Assembly (NCBI RefSeq): GCF_964204645.1
Contig: NC_134027.1
Location: 17,164,485-17,228,484 of the forward strand
Direction: 5' to 3'
Source: Tubulanus polymorphus
Taxonomy: Eukaryota; Nemertea; Palaeonemertea; Tubulaniformes; Tubulanidae
Length of the DNA: 64,000 bases
Below are positions 9,990 through 21,590 of the stretch, one piece after another. The notes beneath the pieces were generated by a model. It was not told where the DNA came from. It was given only the letters and a program-made list of their open reading frames with translations, and made no database searches. The position numbers and the translations under genes are program-made. Within the stretch, counting starts at the first letter, position 1, and every line of letters begins with the position of its first letter.

Positions 9990-10480
9990 GTTGTCAAATG
10001 CACTTAAAGGTTTTATATTTAGTAACCCCTTTCCCGACTTCTTAATAACAACAAAAAACAGTACTTACATTTAATTCAAGAACCGGAAACTATTAATTAT
10101 TACGCAATAACCCCCGTCTACTGTTATGGTAACTCTAGCTATCTAAAAGATATACAAAATACACTTCAATATATCGAAAGGTTTCATATTTAATAGCCCT
10201 AATAACTACAAAAACAGTACTTACATTTAGATTTAGAATTGTAAACTATAAACTCCTAATTGCGCTTCGAGAATAGAGAATATCCTAAGCGTTATGTTAC
10301 ACCATCTATTCAGTTCCGGTGCGATTTCTAAATGAACGCGTCTGCGATTATGACACGTCATCTAGTTCCGGTACACCTTCTAGAATGTTCTACGCGTTTG
10401 CAGTATTATGACATGTCATCTCTATTCAGAGTTCCGGTACACCTTCTAGAATGTTCTACGCGTTTGCAGTATTATGACTC
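9990..10480. repeat. Short tandem duplications
   Basis: Two diverged copies of a block containing acagtacttacattta occur at about 9990-10100 and 10165-10265. Three tandem units beginning agttccggt follow, at 10312, 10364 and 10429 (52-65 bp each, sharing acaccttctagaatgttc in the last two). No gene was found between 9850 and 10890. Confidence 0.6.
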
Positions 10481-10607
10481 ATTTGTCTCGGCGTTATAGT
10501 AACAGCTGTGACAGCTGTGAATTTATAGATTTATTCCATAGCTTTTTACATGAAATGTATATAGGCTCAAATAGAATCATGTTCTAGTATAAACAGCTAT
10601 GTATTAT

Positions 10608-10610
<3 letters not shown>

Positions 10611-10686
<76 letters not shown>
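10611..10686. repeat. (AT)n microsatellite
   Basis: Uninterrupted AT dinucleotide repeat of about 75 bases. Confidence 0.98.
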
Positions 10687-10689
<3 letters not shown>

Positions 10690-10887
10690 TTATTTCAATC
10701 ACACTTTACTAACACTTTTAATGTTTAAAAATCTAACTCATACAAATATAAATATTGAAATATGTTTAAAATATATCTATATATCTATTCTATAAGAGCT
10801 CGTTAATTACTCGTTACTTTTATATTGAATAATCTATCAATTTATATGTTATTCATGTAAATTATGTTTATATATGAATATTTTAAG

Positions 10888-11080
10888 AGTAATAGGGGTT
10901 TAGTTGTTCTAGGTTAAAGGTTGAATGGTTGAGAAATTTTCCAAATGTGAAATAATAATAATTTCTACTTGAATTAGGAGTGTGCGCGACAAATTCAAGT
11001 AGAAATTATTGTTATTTTCACATTTGGAAAATTTCTCGACCGTTCGACCTTTGGCTTAGAACAACTAAACCCCTATTACT
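10888..11080. mobile_element. Foldback MITE, about 190 bp
   Basis: Two long arms (AGTAATAGGGG...ttagttgttcta and its complement) pair over some 80 bases each, around a short centre containing gtgtgcgcgac. The element at 58124-58263 shares the same ends and the same centre motif, so this is a family. It encodes nothing and is a non-autonomous DNA transposon by structure. Confidence 0.7.
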
Positions 11081-12495
11081 AGGGTCGACTATTATCAGAC
11101 CTTATATATTAAATATCTTATTCCCAGTCTCCAGAGACAGGTTCTTAAGATCATAGCGTGCATCGCTGTAGGGTTTCCGATCCATATAATTGAATTTGAA
11201 TTGGTGCGGTGGCGCTCTCAATGCGGAAGTTTTTGTCATTCCGAATTTTTCAGTCGGCGACGGGCAAAAGGTAGAAAGTTTCTTTTGTCTAATGTCGTAT
11301 AGCGCCACCGCGGTCGAAAATCGAACTTATCTGTCAAGTCGATAATTTTGTAAGTGAGAAGACGCCGCGTTCAGTTCGCAGTACACTGTACGTACAGTTT
11401 TTCGATACACGGCTGTTCAACAAATTTGTTTTGAAGTTGAAGTTCACAGCGCGCTATTCAGTTTGCAGAAGTAGAGGGCTAAAATAACATCATTCGTAAG
11501 ATCTCAGATTGAATATTTTCATCAGATTCAGAGCTCAGTTCATTGTATAAAATGTGTCATTTCATGTATTAGACAGTTACTTCTATTACTCTGACAGGAG
11601 CTTTTATGTCATAATTTTTTTACCTCATGTGTAACTCAATTATAGCAGAGTTGATAGTTTAATTATCAATTATTAATTTATAAATAAATTAGTATTATTA
11701 ATTTAATTATTGGATTGATTATTAATAAGAGATATGACAGAGACATAAACATATATATAATGCAAAGATATGGATGTTATATATAATGCAAAGATATGGA
11801 TGTTATAATGATAATGTATTTCTACTCGCATAGAAATGTTTAGTTTTTAGCGATGCAGCGGAACTAATAAGGAACATTTTGATATTTAACATGACCATAG
11901 TACACTATCCCTGATGGAATAATAAGCTCCACTCGACAAACTCGTTCCCGTGCATTTTTATCTCTGTTTCAGCACACACCCCTCTATCATCAATGCCTAA
12001 CCCCTGTTCGACCAACTTTGGGCGTTTTCCTTTGAAATATAAGCCTAATTGTAAAAGATAAGCATTAACCTAAGTTAATGCTGCATCTTAATCGTGAAAC
12101 CTAAGAAAGATTATTTTATTATTTAGCCCTATTCAAATTTTCTATCCACTACCACGTGGAAAAAAGACCCAGTCAAAATTGTGCATCACGCTTTGACTAA
12201 GAAATTGGTTCCAGGCTATAAAATTTACGACTCAAACGAATCTTTTTCTCAAAAAAGCCGCCTTTAGTTTGATGCAAAATGTCATTTGCTTTTAAAATGT
12301 GTAACTAGGCCTAATCAAAAGGATATTTCAAAAGCAAACTTTGCCGGGTCAAGAGCTATATTGAATTCAATTTTTTCCGAACCATTATGCCTCTTTCATC
12401 ATAACATTATTTATCCTATTTCAAGATCTTAAGTAAAGAGATGGCCTACGTCGGGTTCAAATCGGAATTTTAAGATTTATTTCATTTAATTCCAG
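11081..12495. other. Non-coding, nothing recognised
   Basis: A 68-codon minus ORF at 11102-11308 has no recognisable motif. The stretch around 11740-11810 has a short direct duplication (atgcaaagatatggatgttat). Otherwise I see nothing to annotate. Confidence 0.5.
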
Positions 12496-12980
12496 GTTTT
12501 CACTGTAGATTATTAAAGACATGTGGCGTTGTGGGAGTTCATAGTTGTTTGATAATCCATCATTTGTAAGTGTAAGGCTATTTGAGGGATTCGAAACCGA
12601 CATTTTGTAAATTTTGTAGCATTATTACGTTTGATTCCAGATGTTTATCATGACACAGTTCATTTTGGGGGTTTGTCAGCGAGTTGGTATGCTGTCGGCA
12701 GAAGTAGTTTGATAATTCGTTTCATGTAAGTAAACAGCTATTTGAAGGATTCGAAACCAAAATCTGTATTGTGAATTTTTTAGTTGTATTTTGTTTGATT
12801 CTATGTGTTTATCATGAATAGGACATGATTCATTTTGGGAGTTTGTCTGCGAGTTTGTATACTGTCAAATGAAGTTTCTTTGTCAATTTGTCGTATGTAA
12901 GTATCAATCTATAAGCTATATATTAGGGGTTCGATACAGAAATTTGGTGAATTCCGCAGATTTATTTTAGATTATTCCAG
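12496..12980 (+). repeat. Tandem ~150-180 bp units carrying splice-like signals
   Basis: Three diverged units share cattttgggggtttgt, gtttgataat, GTAAGT and a ggattcgaaacc tail. The first two have both a TTCCAG acceptor-like end and a GTAAGT donor-like site, giving putative exons 12496-12565 and 12641-12725. The third keeps the donor (after 12896) but has lost the matching acceptor. They could be duplicated non-coding exons of the gene proposed at 13016, or simply a repeat that happens to carry these signals. Confidence 0.45.
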
Positions 12981-13015
12981 GTTGTTATCAGAAAAATATG
13001 TACTTTATTTCATAG

Positions 13016-13086
13016 GTTGGTCTTTGATTGAAAACTAAAAATGGATGATAGTTCCAAATTTGATGTTGAATCACATGACCAGTCAA
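13016..13086 (+). CDS. Candidate first coding exon of a host gene
   Basis: A TTTATTTCATAG acceptor precedes 13016. An ATG in a good context (aaaaATGG) at 13041 opens MDDSSKFDVESHDQS, and a GTAAGT donor follows at 13087. The exon would be 71 bases with 15 complete codons. No downstream exon was identified in the window and the protein is unrecognised. The call rests only on the three signals lining up. Confidence 0.3.
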
Positions 13087-14265
13087 GTAAGTATGGCTCA
13101 TAAGTCTAAGAATAAGAGGCCTATTGCATTAATCCTTCAATTCAAGTTGCTATACAACCTTTTATACAGATATTTACCTTATCAATATAAACATGTATTT
13201 TCCATTAGCCATAAAATTCAGTAAAACTTTTCCCGTCCAGATTTTGAAACACGATTTGACTAAATTGCTTTAGCTCATTCCAATGTTCGCAGTAAAAGTG
13301 AATTGTAGCATGTATGCTTCCCATCCATCAATTTTGCCTTGTTTCGTATTTTTAGCGAAATCATCTCGAAAAAGTCTGACGAGGTGGTGGCCAGAAAAAG
13401 AAATATTCTTGGGAAAGATTTATAGACGCATGGCAAACACACTTATTGTTCACTTTTTTCCTATCCTTATTTTGAAATTGAAGTATTGAAATAAACTATT
13501 GATTTATATTTGTCGACCAACACAACTGGTTTTGTTGTTTTCTTTCTTAATTTACATTTGATTTGGATGGTCATCTTGCGTAGGAGTCAGTTTGTCATCA
13601 AAGCAATACAGGCTAACTTGTTGACGTCTCAGTTGGAGCGGGGCAGGGCGGTCATTATATTGTGGACATATCCAAATTACACTTACACAGCCCAACGTAT
13701 TTCAGTGTGTAACTTCTGTCGTACTGGGCATTATAAGACAGTGAGAAATTGAGTTTTAGCCACCTGAGCCCTCGGCTTGAGTCGAGCAAATAGACAACTG
13801 ACTTCACAGAATTTGATTATGAGTCAAGGATTTTCTAAATTTTTGAATGCTTTCTCTGGTTTTAAGATCAATTCAAATTCAATCTTCAATACATAAAAAT
13901 TAGTCAAATAAATTTTCATTTTATTGAAAGAAATTCTACTGAAGACAGATTTTGAAATGAAGGATATATCCAAGCAAATAATTACAGCAATAATCAACTG
14001 ATGATCATCAAGGTGAAGTTTTCATTCATCTTCGGCTAATTTGTCTATCCCTGATGATTGTAGCATTTTGGTTACTCGCGCCAATTAGTCAGCCACAGTC
14101 GATTTTCATGCCATCTGACCTCTTTCCATCTGTAATTAAGCAATCAAATGTAAGAATTACTTAGTTAAGGAGCGAAATAAAATATAGATATCTTAGGAGA
14201 CTAATTCAAATCATGAGTTTGTTGTGAAAATCTATTACTACAGTCTCGTAGAGCATAGACACCAA
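13087..14265. other. Non-coding, nothing recognised
   Basis: ORFs at 13283-13489 and 13510-13752 have no family motif and no splice support. Likely intron or intergenic sequence. Confidence 0.5.
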
Positions 14266-14960
14266 GCCACGTGGCATTGGTATTTTAAGGGCTATTCAGT
14301 TTACTCCAAAACAAGTCTATGATTAACATTAAAACAAGTTTCATATCAAGGGTATGTCACAAGACTCGTGACGCCCATGAATTATCATCCCGTAATAACA
14401 ATGAATCCAATTCTGCATGTACGTTAGCACGACTGATTACTAATCCAAATATTGCATTACAAACAAACAAAAAACAATTACGCAGAACGTCAAGTACTTA
14501 CAGCATCTGAGACAGTTACGCTTCAGTTAGAGTGTTAAGTTACGTCTTTGGCTATCAGAAAAAGCCTAATTTGAAACATGCATTTGCGCACTGTGGTTTA
14601 ATATTCCTGCAAGAATCCGCAAAGGAATTGAAGACTGTAGTGACCAGTTCATTCCACGAATAATAGCTGATAAGAATGTAATCAAAATAAATTGTCATGC
14701 ACATTCAGTGTAAACCAGGCCATAACTAGCTGCTATTAAGGCATTCCAATGACTGGCCCTACCCACTTTATTTAGGGCCTAAATCTATTCTAGGCGCATC
14801 CCCCAAAAAAGCTAGGCATTAAGTAAGTAGCCAATAATGATCATTGCTTCACCGAGTACTCATTTGCTACCATACTCATATTATCAAATAAATCATTTAA
14901 TACATTCCCTGGTTAACGGATTCTCACCTTAAAATACATAAACTCCGCTGTCGTTGTCAT
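14266..14960 (+). repeat. Dispersed repeat, inverted paralogue of 38040-38740
   Basis: Blocks around 14290-14350, 14400-14560 and 14860-14960 match the reverse complement of 38040-38740 (for example ccctggttaacggattctc). It is a dispersed repeat about 700 bp long. Near 14955 this copy continues through a tgtcgtt site, whereas the 38-kb copy is joined to a Polinton end, so this copy represents the unoccupied site. Confidence 0.65.
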
Positions 14961-15269
14961 CGATCCCAGTCGTCAACTGAACGCGGAAGTAAAATTCCGT
15001 GTGAAAATTCCTACAATTTCTGTCCATATCACGTTGATTTGAGCCGGAAATCTTCAGGAAATGTAGCCAACGTAAATTGATTTACGAATAAAATTAATCA
15101 ATTGACTCATTTTAGAAATCATGGTTTCGTGAAATTCATTAAAGTCCTAAAACTCGCGATAAATTTAAGCCGAAAATGATTTCAACCATCCACCATGTTC
15201 AACCATTCACCATCAACCATCCACATTCATAAAACGATTGTTGCACGCCGGCACTGTACTGATATGTGT

Positions 15270-15355
15270 CCTGCCTGAATGCATGGTTTTACTAGGATTC
15301 GAACCCTCAACCTCTCATTTGTGAGTCAAACACCTTATCCACCCTGCCACAGGAC
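15270..15355 (-). ncRNA. tRNA-like (SINE head) sequence
   Basis: The minus strand carries an A-box-like TGGCAGGGTGGATAAGG (15332-15348) and a perfect B box GGTTCGAATCC (15295-15305) at tRNA-like spacing. The stems do not fold into a clean cloverleaf by eye, so it is more likely a tRNA-derived SINE or a tRNA pseudogene than a working tRNA. I do not assign an anticodon. Confidence 0.45.
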
Positions 15356-15403
15356 AGGACGCGTGATTTTACCGTTAGTGGGAGTACGCGACACGGCGAG
15401 TGG

Positions 15404-15705
15404 CGATTGCTACTATCATCCGGTGTTATCTTACAGTAAGTAATTTTAAGTTTGAAATAGGATGGAGAGTGCATAGATAGAATCTACGCTGAGAGAATGA
15501 GCGCTATATTACTATCAGAATTCTACATTTCGATTAGAAGCTGTTAGTTGTCGAATCTGAAAGAAGATGAATTTTATGTGCGAAAAAAAGTGGAAAATAT
15601 TTAGATAATAATAATAATCAACAGAATTACAAGAGGGTTTTCGACGAAAGTCAGAAAACCCTAAATATAGCTGCAAGCAGCGATAACGGGTTTCTGCCTT
15701 TGTGG
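15404..15705 (+). mobile_element. Hairpin repeat H, copy a ('empty' junction)
   Basis: The left arm (gattgctactatcatccggtg... through gtggaaaatatt) recurs at 16758, in reverse at 51.8 kb and in reverse at 58.1 kb. It ends in a hairpin (agggttttcgacgaaagtc...gaaaaccct, about 15634-15662) followed directly by aaatatagctgcaagcagcg and ataacgggtttctgc. In the copy at 23.0-24.1 kb a Polinton fragment lies between these two parts. No protein is encoded. Confidence 0.65.
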
Positions 15706-16757
15706 ATAGAATGTCGTTCAGGGATGCGAGCAAACATTTCACCCGAAATCAGTTCGTTACATTCCGTTTTTTGAAAGAGTGCCACCTAGGGGTCAACTCA
15801 CAACATGGATAAAGTGACCCACATGTGCTACTACGCGCATGTGCTACTACGCGCAAAGTACTAATGTGCCAGGTTTGGGGGAAATAACATCGAGAAGAAC
15901 GAAGCTACGGTGTTTTTACCATTCCCTAGATACAGTTTAAGCGCATATTCGGTTATTATTAGTTCCGAAAAAAAGTCGACTAGATAAGAAAACCGAATTT
16001 CGCCCAAAACACAAATTTGGCCTATAGGGTAAACTATGCAGGAGGGAAGGCCTTATAGTGTTACTATGAGTAGAGGAGTGACAAGTCAGTCTGACAAGTC
16101 AAGCGATCATATGGGGACTACAATTCACATATGAAATTGACGTCCGATAACAATTATAAAAACATAATCACGAACGGTACCATCACTCCCCATTACTGAC
16201 TGTCACTGGTCTCTGGCTAGCAACCATTCTTTATCAGTGCAGTGGGTAGGTATTTTCAACTGACTTTGTTCTTCTATGACAATACCATCGCCGTTGCGTC
16301 ACGATGTGATGTACATGTACAAGGGACCTCCAATTTGTAATGTATGTGATGTATAAACTGACTTTAGACTGTTTAATGTCGACGATAACAAGGTATCACC
16401 GACGCTGACATTTTCTGACGCTAACTAGGATGACCCGCCATTTGGACCGAACCAATTCAATTCAATTAAGAAAATGCGTACCGGTACAATAAATAAATAA
16501 ACCGCTAATGATTTTTCGAATTATTGATACCCACGAACAAAACTATACTATTATAGAATGTTTAAAAGAAACTGCTTTTAATAACAGTATGAATAAACTT
16601 ACTTCACAAACAAGGAAGTACATTTTTTACTTGTGAATGGTCGAACCCCAGTTATTCACCTGTAATTTGGATATTTTCGGAGCCTTCCTTCTTTATTTAT
16701 TTATGAAATGACGTCACAAACTTTCAGATTCGCGCCAGTATGCGCGCCATTATTAAT
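15706..16757. other. Non-coding, nothing recognised
   Basis: A short direct duplication (acatgtgctactacgcgca) occurs near 15822-15856. No coding or RNA feature is seen. Confidence 0.5.
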
Positions 16758-17056
16758 GATTGCTATTTCCACCGGTGTTATCTTTAAGTAACTTCAAGTT
16801 TAAAAGAGGAAGCACAGTACATCCATAGAAACTACGCGCAGAAAGAGACTGTTATATTATTATCAGAGTTAAACATTTCGTTTCAAAGTTGTTAGTTGAC
16901 AAATCTAATAGAAGATGATATTTATGTGACGAAACTCAGTGGAAAATATGTTAAAATAATAATCAGCAGGAATCCAATAGGGTTTCTGCCGAGGCAGCAG
17001 AAACCCTAATAATCACGCGAATCTCAATATGGTTTTCTGTGATGAAACAGAAAACC
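16758..17056 (+). mobile_element. Hairpin repeat H, copy b, abutting Polinton copy E
   Basis: The left arm is homologous to copy a. Two hairpins follow: agggtttctgc/gcagaaaccct at about 16978-17006, and ggttttctg/cagaaaacc at about 17031-17055. They are separated by the aataatcacgcgaat spacer. The second hairpin runs through ccctaaatata straight into DNA polymerase B coding sequence, with the AT-rich junction bases shared by both sides. Confidence 0.65.
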
Positions 17057-19697
17057 CTAAATATAGGTTTATTAAATTTCATTGACGTTCTATTTAATTT
17101 TACTGCTGTTAAATAATCTTTAAATCTTTTATTTCCTAAGTGTCTAGGACTTGATTGTAAATGTCTCAATCGTTCAGAATTATTTATTAATTCAATATCA
17201 TTTCTATTTCTAATATTTTCATGTGTTTATCCATAAAAACTATTATTCATTAATTTAAAAAAATCTTTTTCAAAATCTGTTTTAGATATTGTTCTCTGTT
17301 GAGTATTGAAATCTATATATTTTTCTAACCACTTCGATTGATTAAATTCAAATATATCTATGTACTTTTTAAAATTTCATTCCTTGTTTTAGATAAAATC
17401 TTAACATTCTATGATGAACAATATAATTATATTTATTATTTTGTGTTAATATTAATTTTTCTGTAAAAACATGGTCTTTCGGTTTTTTTTTCTGATATTC
17501 ACTTAGACAACTACAATCTACGGCTAAATGTTCTGGGCAATAAGGTAAGTTTCATGTTTTAAACTTTATATTATCAGGATATTCTAAATCAACTACAAAA
17601 AAATAACCAATTGGAGCATCATCTTCTAAACTCATAGATGCGTTTTCCCAATTAGTTTTGTCATCATTTTCAACTCCTGTTTATGTAAAAATTTTATATG
17701 TTTGAGGTTGCATCATTGCCCAACCATATAAATTATTGGCGTCAATATGTAATAATTTATATTCATCATTTGCTTTAAAATACCTATCTCCCATCACACC
17801 ACTAATTCCACCTCTAATCGATTTTTCAAATAATAAAACAATGTCTGGTTATTTTACTAAATCTAATTCTACATTTGTATTTATATTTTAAACCACCTTG
17901 CCAAGTTAAACCAGGACTTGAGTAGCAATAACAAGGATCACAATTAAAATGATTTGTCATAACTATTCTTTTATTTTTGTTTAATAATTGTGCAAAATCA
18001 CTTTCTAATTCAATTATTTTATTACAAAATTCATTTACTACATCTTCACCCCTATAAGAAATATATTGACTTTCATATAATTCAGGATAATTTGATTTTA
18101 TATAAATTCCATAAGCACCAGCTCTTTGATGAACTTTTTTAATCGTATTTATGATTGGTGGGTCTTGAATTAAGACATCATTTAATTCATTTCCTATGTC
18201 CATTGATTTTAAAAATTGCTTTTTGTTATATATTTCTTTTCTATCTTGATCAGTTAATTCTTTATTTAACGATTCAAAATCCCCATAAATTACAAATGGC
18301 ACTATATATTTAAATTTGTAATTAGTAAGTTTATGTTTTAGTACGCATTTTCTGTCATAAATTTAGATAAACATTTTCTACATAGATAAATTTTATGATG
18401 GTGATCACGTTCTGTTCTAAAGAATAAACCTATTTGTTTTAACCACATATAATGTTCATTTTCATCTTTTTTGTAATAAAACAAATCTGTAACATTTCCA
18501 TCATCATAATATTCTGTTAAAAATAAAACTTCTAATGTATAATCTGTAATATTTCCACCTTTTGTCTCTGGTAATTGCATTAATTCGAATTCATTTATTT
18601 CTAAATTATTAACTTTTTCTATTTTAGGAATCATTTTTATAGTTACTGGATATTGATCAATTTTATATAATGTTTCATATTTCCGATAATCTGTTATTCT
18701 ACAAACATTTTCCTGAGTTGGGTGTAAGCAATTAATAAGTGACCATAGAAAACATTTATTAACTTCATTTTGAACATTTATTACCGCTTTTGTTGTAAAC
18801 GGTAATTTAATATAAGATGATGCTTTAATGTCCTTTTCTGTTGTAAAGTTTGAATCATTTTTAAACATTTGCTTTATTCCTTTTTGTATTATAAATATTT
18901 AAATCTAAAAATATAATTTCATTCAAAGTTAAACCAGAACCCTCAAAATATCTTTCTTTAATATGACGTTTAAATTCATTTTATATTTTATCTAATTTCT
19001 CTTTTATTTGTGTTTTTGAAATGATTTCTTCAGAATGTGTTTGAATTATATATTCTATTTTTACTTCTGATTTTGTAAAACTTACTTTTCCAGAAATACT
19101 AATTTTTGGATATTCAACATCTGTTACAAGGTCCATTATTTTTTCCATTATTTCAATATATTTGCTATAATCTTCCATTGTTGAACCTTTAAAAAATCTA
19201 AATATAATAGCTGCAGGACCAATTTTACTACTAATGTTTCTGAAAATTGTATCTTTTTTTTAATGAATCGATATAAATTTCTTTCTGTATTTTTTAACAT
19301 TTTCCATATAAGGTTTATTTGAAATAGATTTAGTTTTTGAAACTATTTTTTTTTTAACTTGTTGAGGTTTATCATCAAAATATTCTGTTCCTAAAATATT
19401 TTCATTCAAATTTTGTTTGTGTTTTTGTGATTCGAGATGTCTTTTATAATTTTTTTTTTTGCTATAAATTCATTACAAACATCACATTCAATTTTATCTT
19501 TCTTCATATCATTTAATCGTTCTTTTCTTTCATTAGAATTTTCTGGAGTTTCAAAATCTATAACATTTTTTTTTATGATTTGCAGTTTTTTCATGTCGAA
19601 ATTTTTGAGATTCATCGATGTATTTTTTACAATATGGGCAATAATATTGATTTTTATTAACATCAATTTTTTCTGTCTGGAAATCACTGTCTCCCAT
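17057..19697 (-). pseudogene. polB: Protein-primed family B DNA polymerase (Polinton PolB), truncated and broken
   Basis: This enzyme would replicate the linear element. It starts at 19697 (TAAATG context), 77 bases from the terminus. The N-terminus has two C2H2-type fingers (CPYCKKYI...H...H, then CDVCNEF), each with frameshifts in poly-A runs near 19565 and 19450. A conserved Polinton N-terminal block follows (ORF 18338-18868, including CFLWSLINCLHP and IYLCRKCLSKF). Exo I is visible as YGDFES (ORF 17826-18302), then YSSPGLTWQGGLKY. Palm motif A is DANNLYGWAM at about 17740. Motif B is KLMNNSFYG at about 17240, followed by a stop. Motif C and the thumb are missing beyond 17057. At least six frame breaks occur, so this is a pseudogene, but the family call is secure. 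Confidence 0.85.
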
Positions 19698-19718
19698 TTA
19701 TAAGTAAAAAAATTACTT

Positions 19719-19774
19719 GTGGTGATTTGTCGACCTCTCGACCTCTGATCTGAAAGCGCACTTTTCCAATTACT
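19719..19774 (-). repeat. Polinton terminal inverted repeat, copy E end
   Basis: Read inward from 19774 it begins AGTAATTGGAAAAGTGCGC and then carries tttcag and ggtcgaga blocks. Copy B ends with the same pattern (AGTAATGGGAAAAGTAGGC..., 37957-38035, opposite strand). Polintons are described as having AG...TC-type termini, and this fits the AG start. The next six bases, CTAACC (19775-19780), would be the target duplication. Confidence 0.7.
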
Positions 19775-20942
19775 CTAACCTTATTTATCTGTATTCCATT
19801 AGAACTATCACTTTTATTAAAGGCCGAGGAGTATGGATGCTAGTTAACCGGGTGGCAAACACTTGAGATCGGCCGTCCCACTTTTACAGTATCTTGTTTA
19901 TAATGTTTAGAGTGAGCGAGGTTGGCTCACAACAGAAAAGCAGGTCACACACAGTTAAATTTGACAAATTCATAAAAGTTTTCATATCAAGTTCTAAACT
20001 AATTTTAAAAAATCTAGTCATAGTGGGAATGAAAATCTGATGCTAGCGATCTTTTTATGTAGAGATAGGGCCAAGATTGAAGATTTTAGAGACATTTCAA
20101 ATTTTTTGAAAATCATTAATTTTTATCCGATTTCGATGAAATTTGGACACAACACTGATGGTAGATAGCTAAGTGTACGAGATTTCAGACTGATCCATTG
20201 ACCATAGAAAAAGTTTTGATGTTGCCAAATTTTTGTATTATGAATGAGGCTATGTTTTGTTTATGTATACTGATGACTATAGGTATCAAATTACTGTAAA
20301 TGTGCTCTGTGAGCTACACTAATTCACTGGATAACTCCTCCCTCTATGTCATTCAGAGATTCAAATTTTGAAGGAAATACCAACTAAAAAGCTTAATTTC
20401 TCGAAGAGGAGGGCCTAAAACACATTTTTCACTGCAGAAATGAATATATTACACATTGATACATATGTCTGACAAAAAGGAGGGTCCAAATCGGATAACT
20501 GACAGAGAAAATAGGAGATTTCCAGTTTCAACCGTTGGAGCTCTCCACTGCACTATTGCTTCATGGGTACTGCCATCTTTGATATTGATTGGGCTTTTAT
20601 ACTGCTCCTCGGCCTTTAAATCTAATTTCAAATTCAGTAGATTTTCCTATTTCAAACGAGCTCTTCTATTAATTTCTTGCGCTAATATTTCTTAATTGTA
20701 TAATCCTGGTTTTAGATATAGAGTATACCATAAATTTTTATTTCTAACAAAAATTACAGAACCTACATGATAAAAAGTTTTATCCGATATATCATAAAAA
20801 GAATTACATAAACTTACATTGACTACTTTTAAATCAACACAATTTTTAAATTCTCTATATATTGTACTAGTAAATTATGAGATCTATGATTCGTAAGTTT
20901 TCTAGAATCTACAAATAGTCTATATTCTTTTAATTCTACCAT
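19775..20942 (-). pseudogene. Minor-capsid-like (penton-like) Polinton gene fragment F, interrupted
   Basis: The minus strand from the ATG at 20942 matches the N-terminus of the copy C gene at 58682 (EYR..VDSRKLTNHRSHNLLVQ, then VNVSLCNSFYDIS). A frame break near 20868 and a stop near 20700 interrupt it. At 20620 it is cut by a 795-bp TTAA-flanked element, and homology resumes at 19816 (FNKSDSS...NKVRV). At 19775 it stops at the terminus of Polinton copy E. So one Polinton seems to have inserted into another's capsid gene. The penton-like role is by position and size only. Confidence 0.55.
19821..20615. mobile_element. 795-bp TTAA-flanked non-autonomous DNA transposon
   Basis: The element is bounded by TTAA at 19817-19820 and 20616-20619, with perfect 11-bp inverted ends AGGCCGAGGAG / CTCCTCGGCCT. 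The minor-capsid reading frame is recognisable on both sides. TTAA duplication suggests piggyBac-type mobilisation. The short ORFs inside (around 20450-20690) have no transposase motif, so it is non-autonomous. Confidence 0.75.
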
Positions 20943-21590
20943 GTATTACTAAAATAAAAATTACCTTGAACCCCAAAAAGTAAGTTTTCTAGTCTCGTTG
21001 CAAAACCACTCAATCTCAACGTGAAATTTCCAACATGTCGTTCAACGTCAGTTCAGTCACAGTAGGAAAACATCTGTTGCACAATATTGATTCGGTCAAA
21101 GCCGCTTCTTACGATATCTTTCCATCAGCGATAGATTAATAGTTGTGCCATATTTTACCATATGGCACTTGCTGAGCGAATAAACTGGCACATTTAAATA
21201 TCTGTTTCATATACTCGCGTGAAAAACAGGAAATATTTCTCTCTCGTGATATAATTCGGAGTTTTAGGTTTGTGAGGTAAATTTGCTAAATATTCTTATA
21301 AATGCTTGCAAAAACCGCCCTATCTCCTCGACCCTCAGAGTTTTTCGGGATTAAGCATCCCATAAATGATAGGCGCCACGAGATACTTATACCCGAGCAT
21401 TTCTACTTACATCCCTGCTACTGACGTCTCACGAGCTCTTCTTCAATGATTGATAGAAATCATATTCAAGGCGCCTAATATAATGTCTACCAAACTCAAA
21501 ATTCGAAACCGAAGGAGAAACCCGGAGAGTGGACAAAGATGCATAAAAATAGTAATCTAAAAAAATGTATTCATATTAATGATTTAACGA
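20943..21590. other. Non-coding, nothing recognised
   Basis: No gene is visible. The sequence becomes AT-rich at about 21550, where a further Polinton-like piece starts. Confidence 0.45.

Larger units (their letters stand above)
17057..19774 (-). mobile_element. Polinton copy E: polymerase end with TIR
   Basis: This minus-strand fragment runs from inside the polymerase palm domain (17057, cut by a hairpin repeat) to a Polinton terminus at 19774. The terminal bases read outward as ...TTTTCCAATTACT, the same ending as copy B at 38035. Confidence 0.75.

Noticed and set aside
15270-15355. Functional tRNA gene
   Set aside because: A and B boxes are good, but the anticodon and acceptor stems do not pair cleanly, so I keep it only as tRNA-like.
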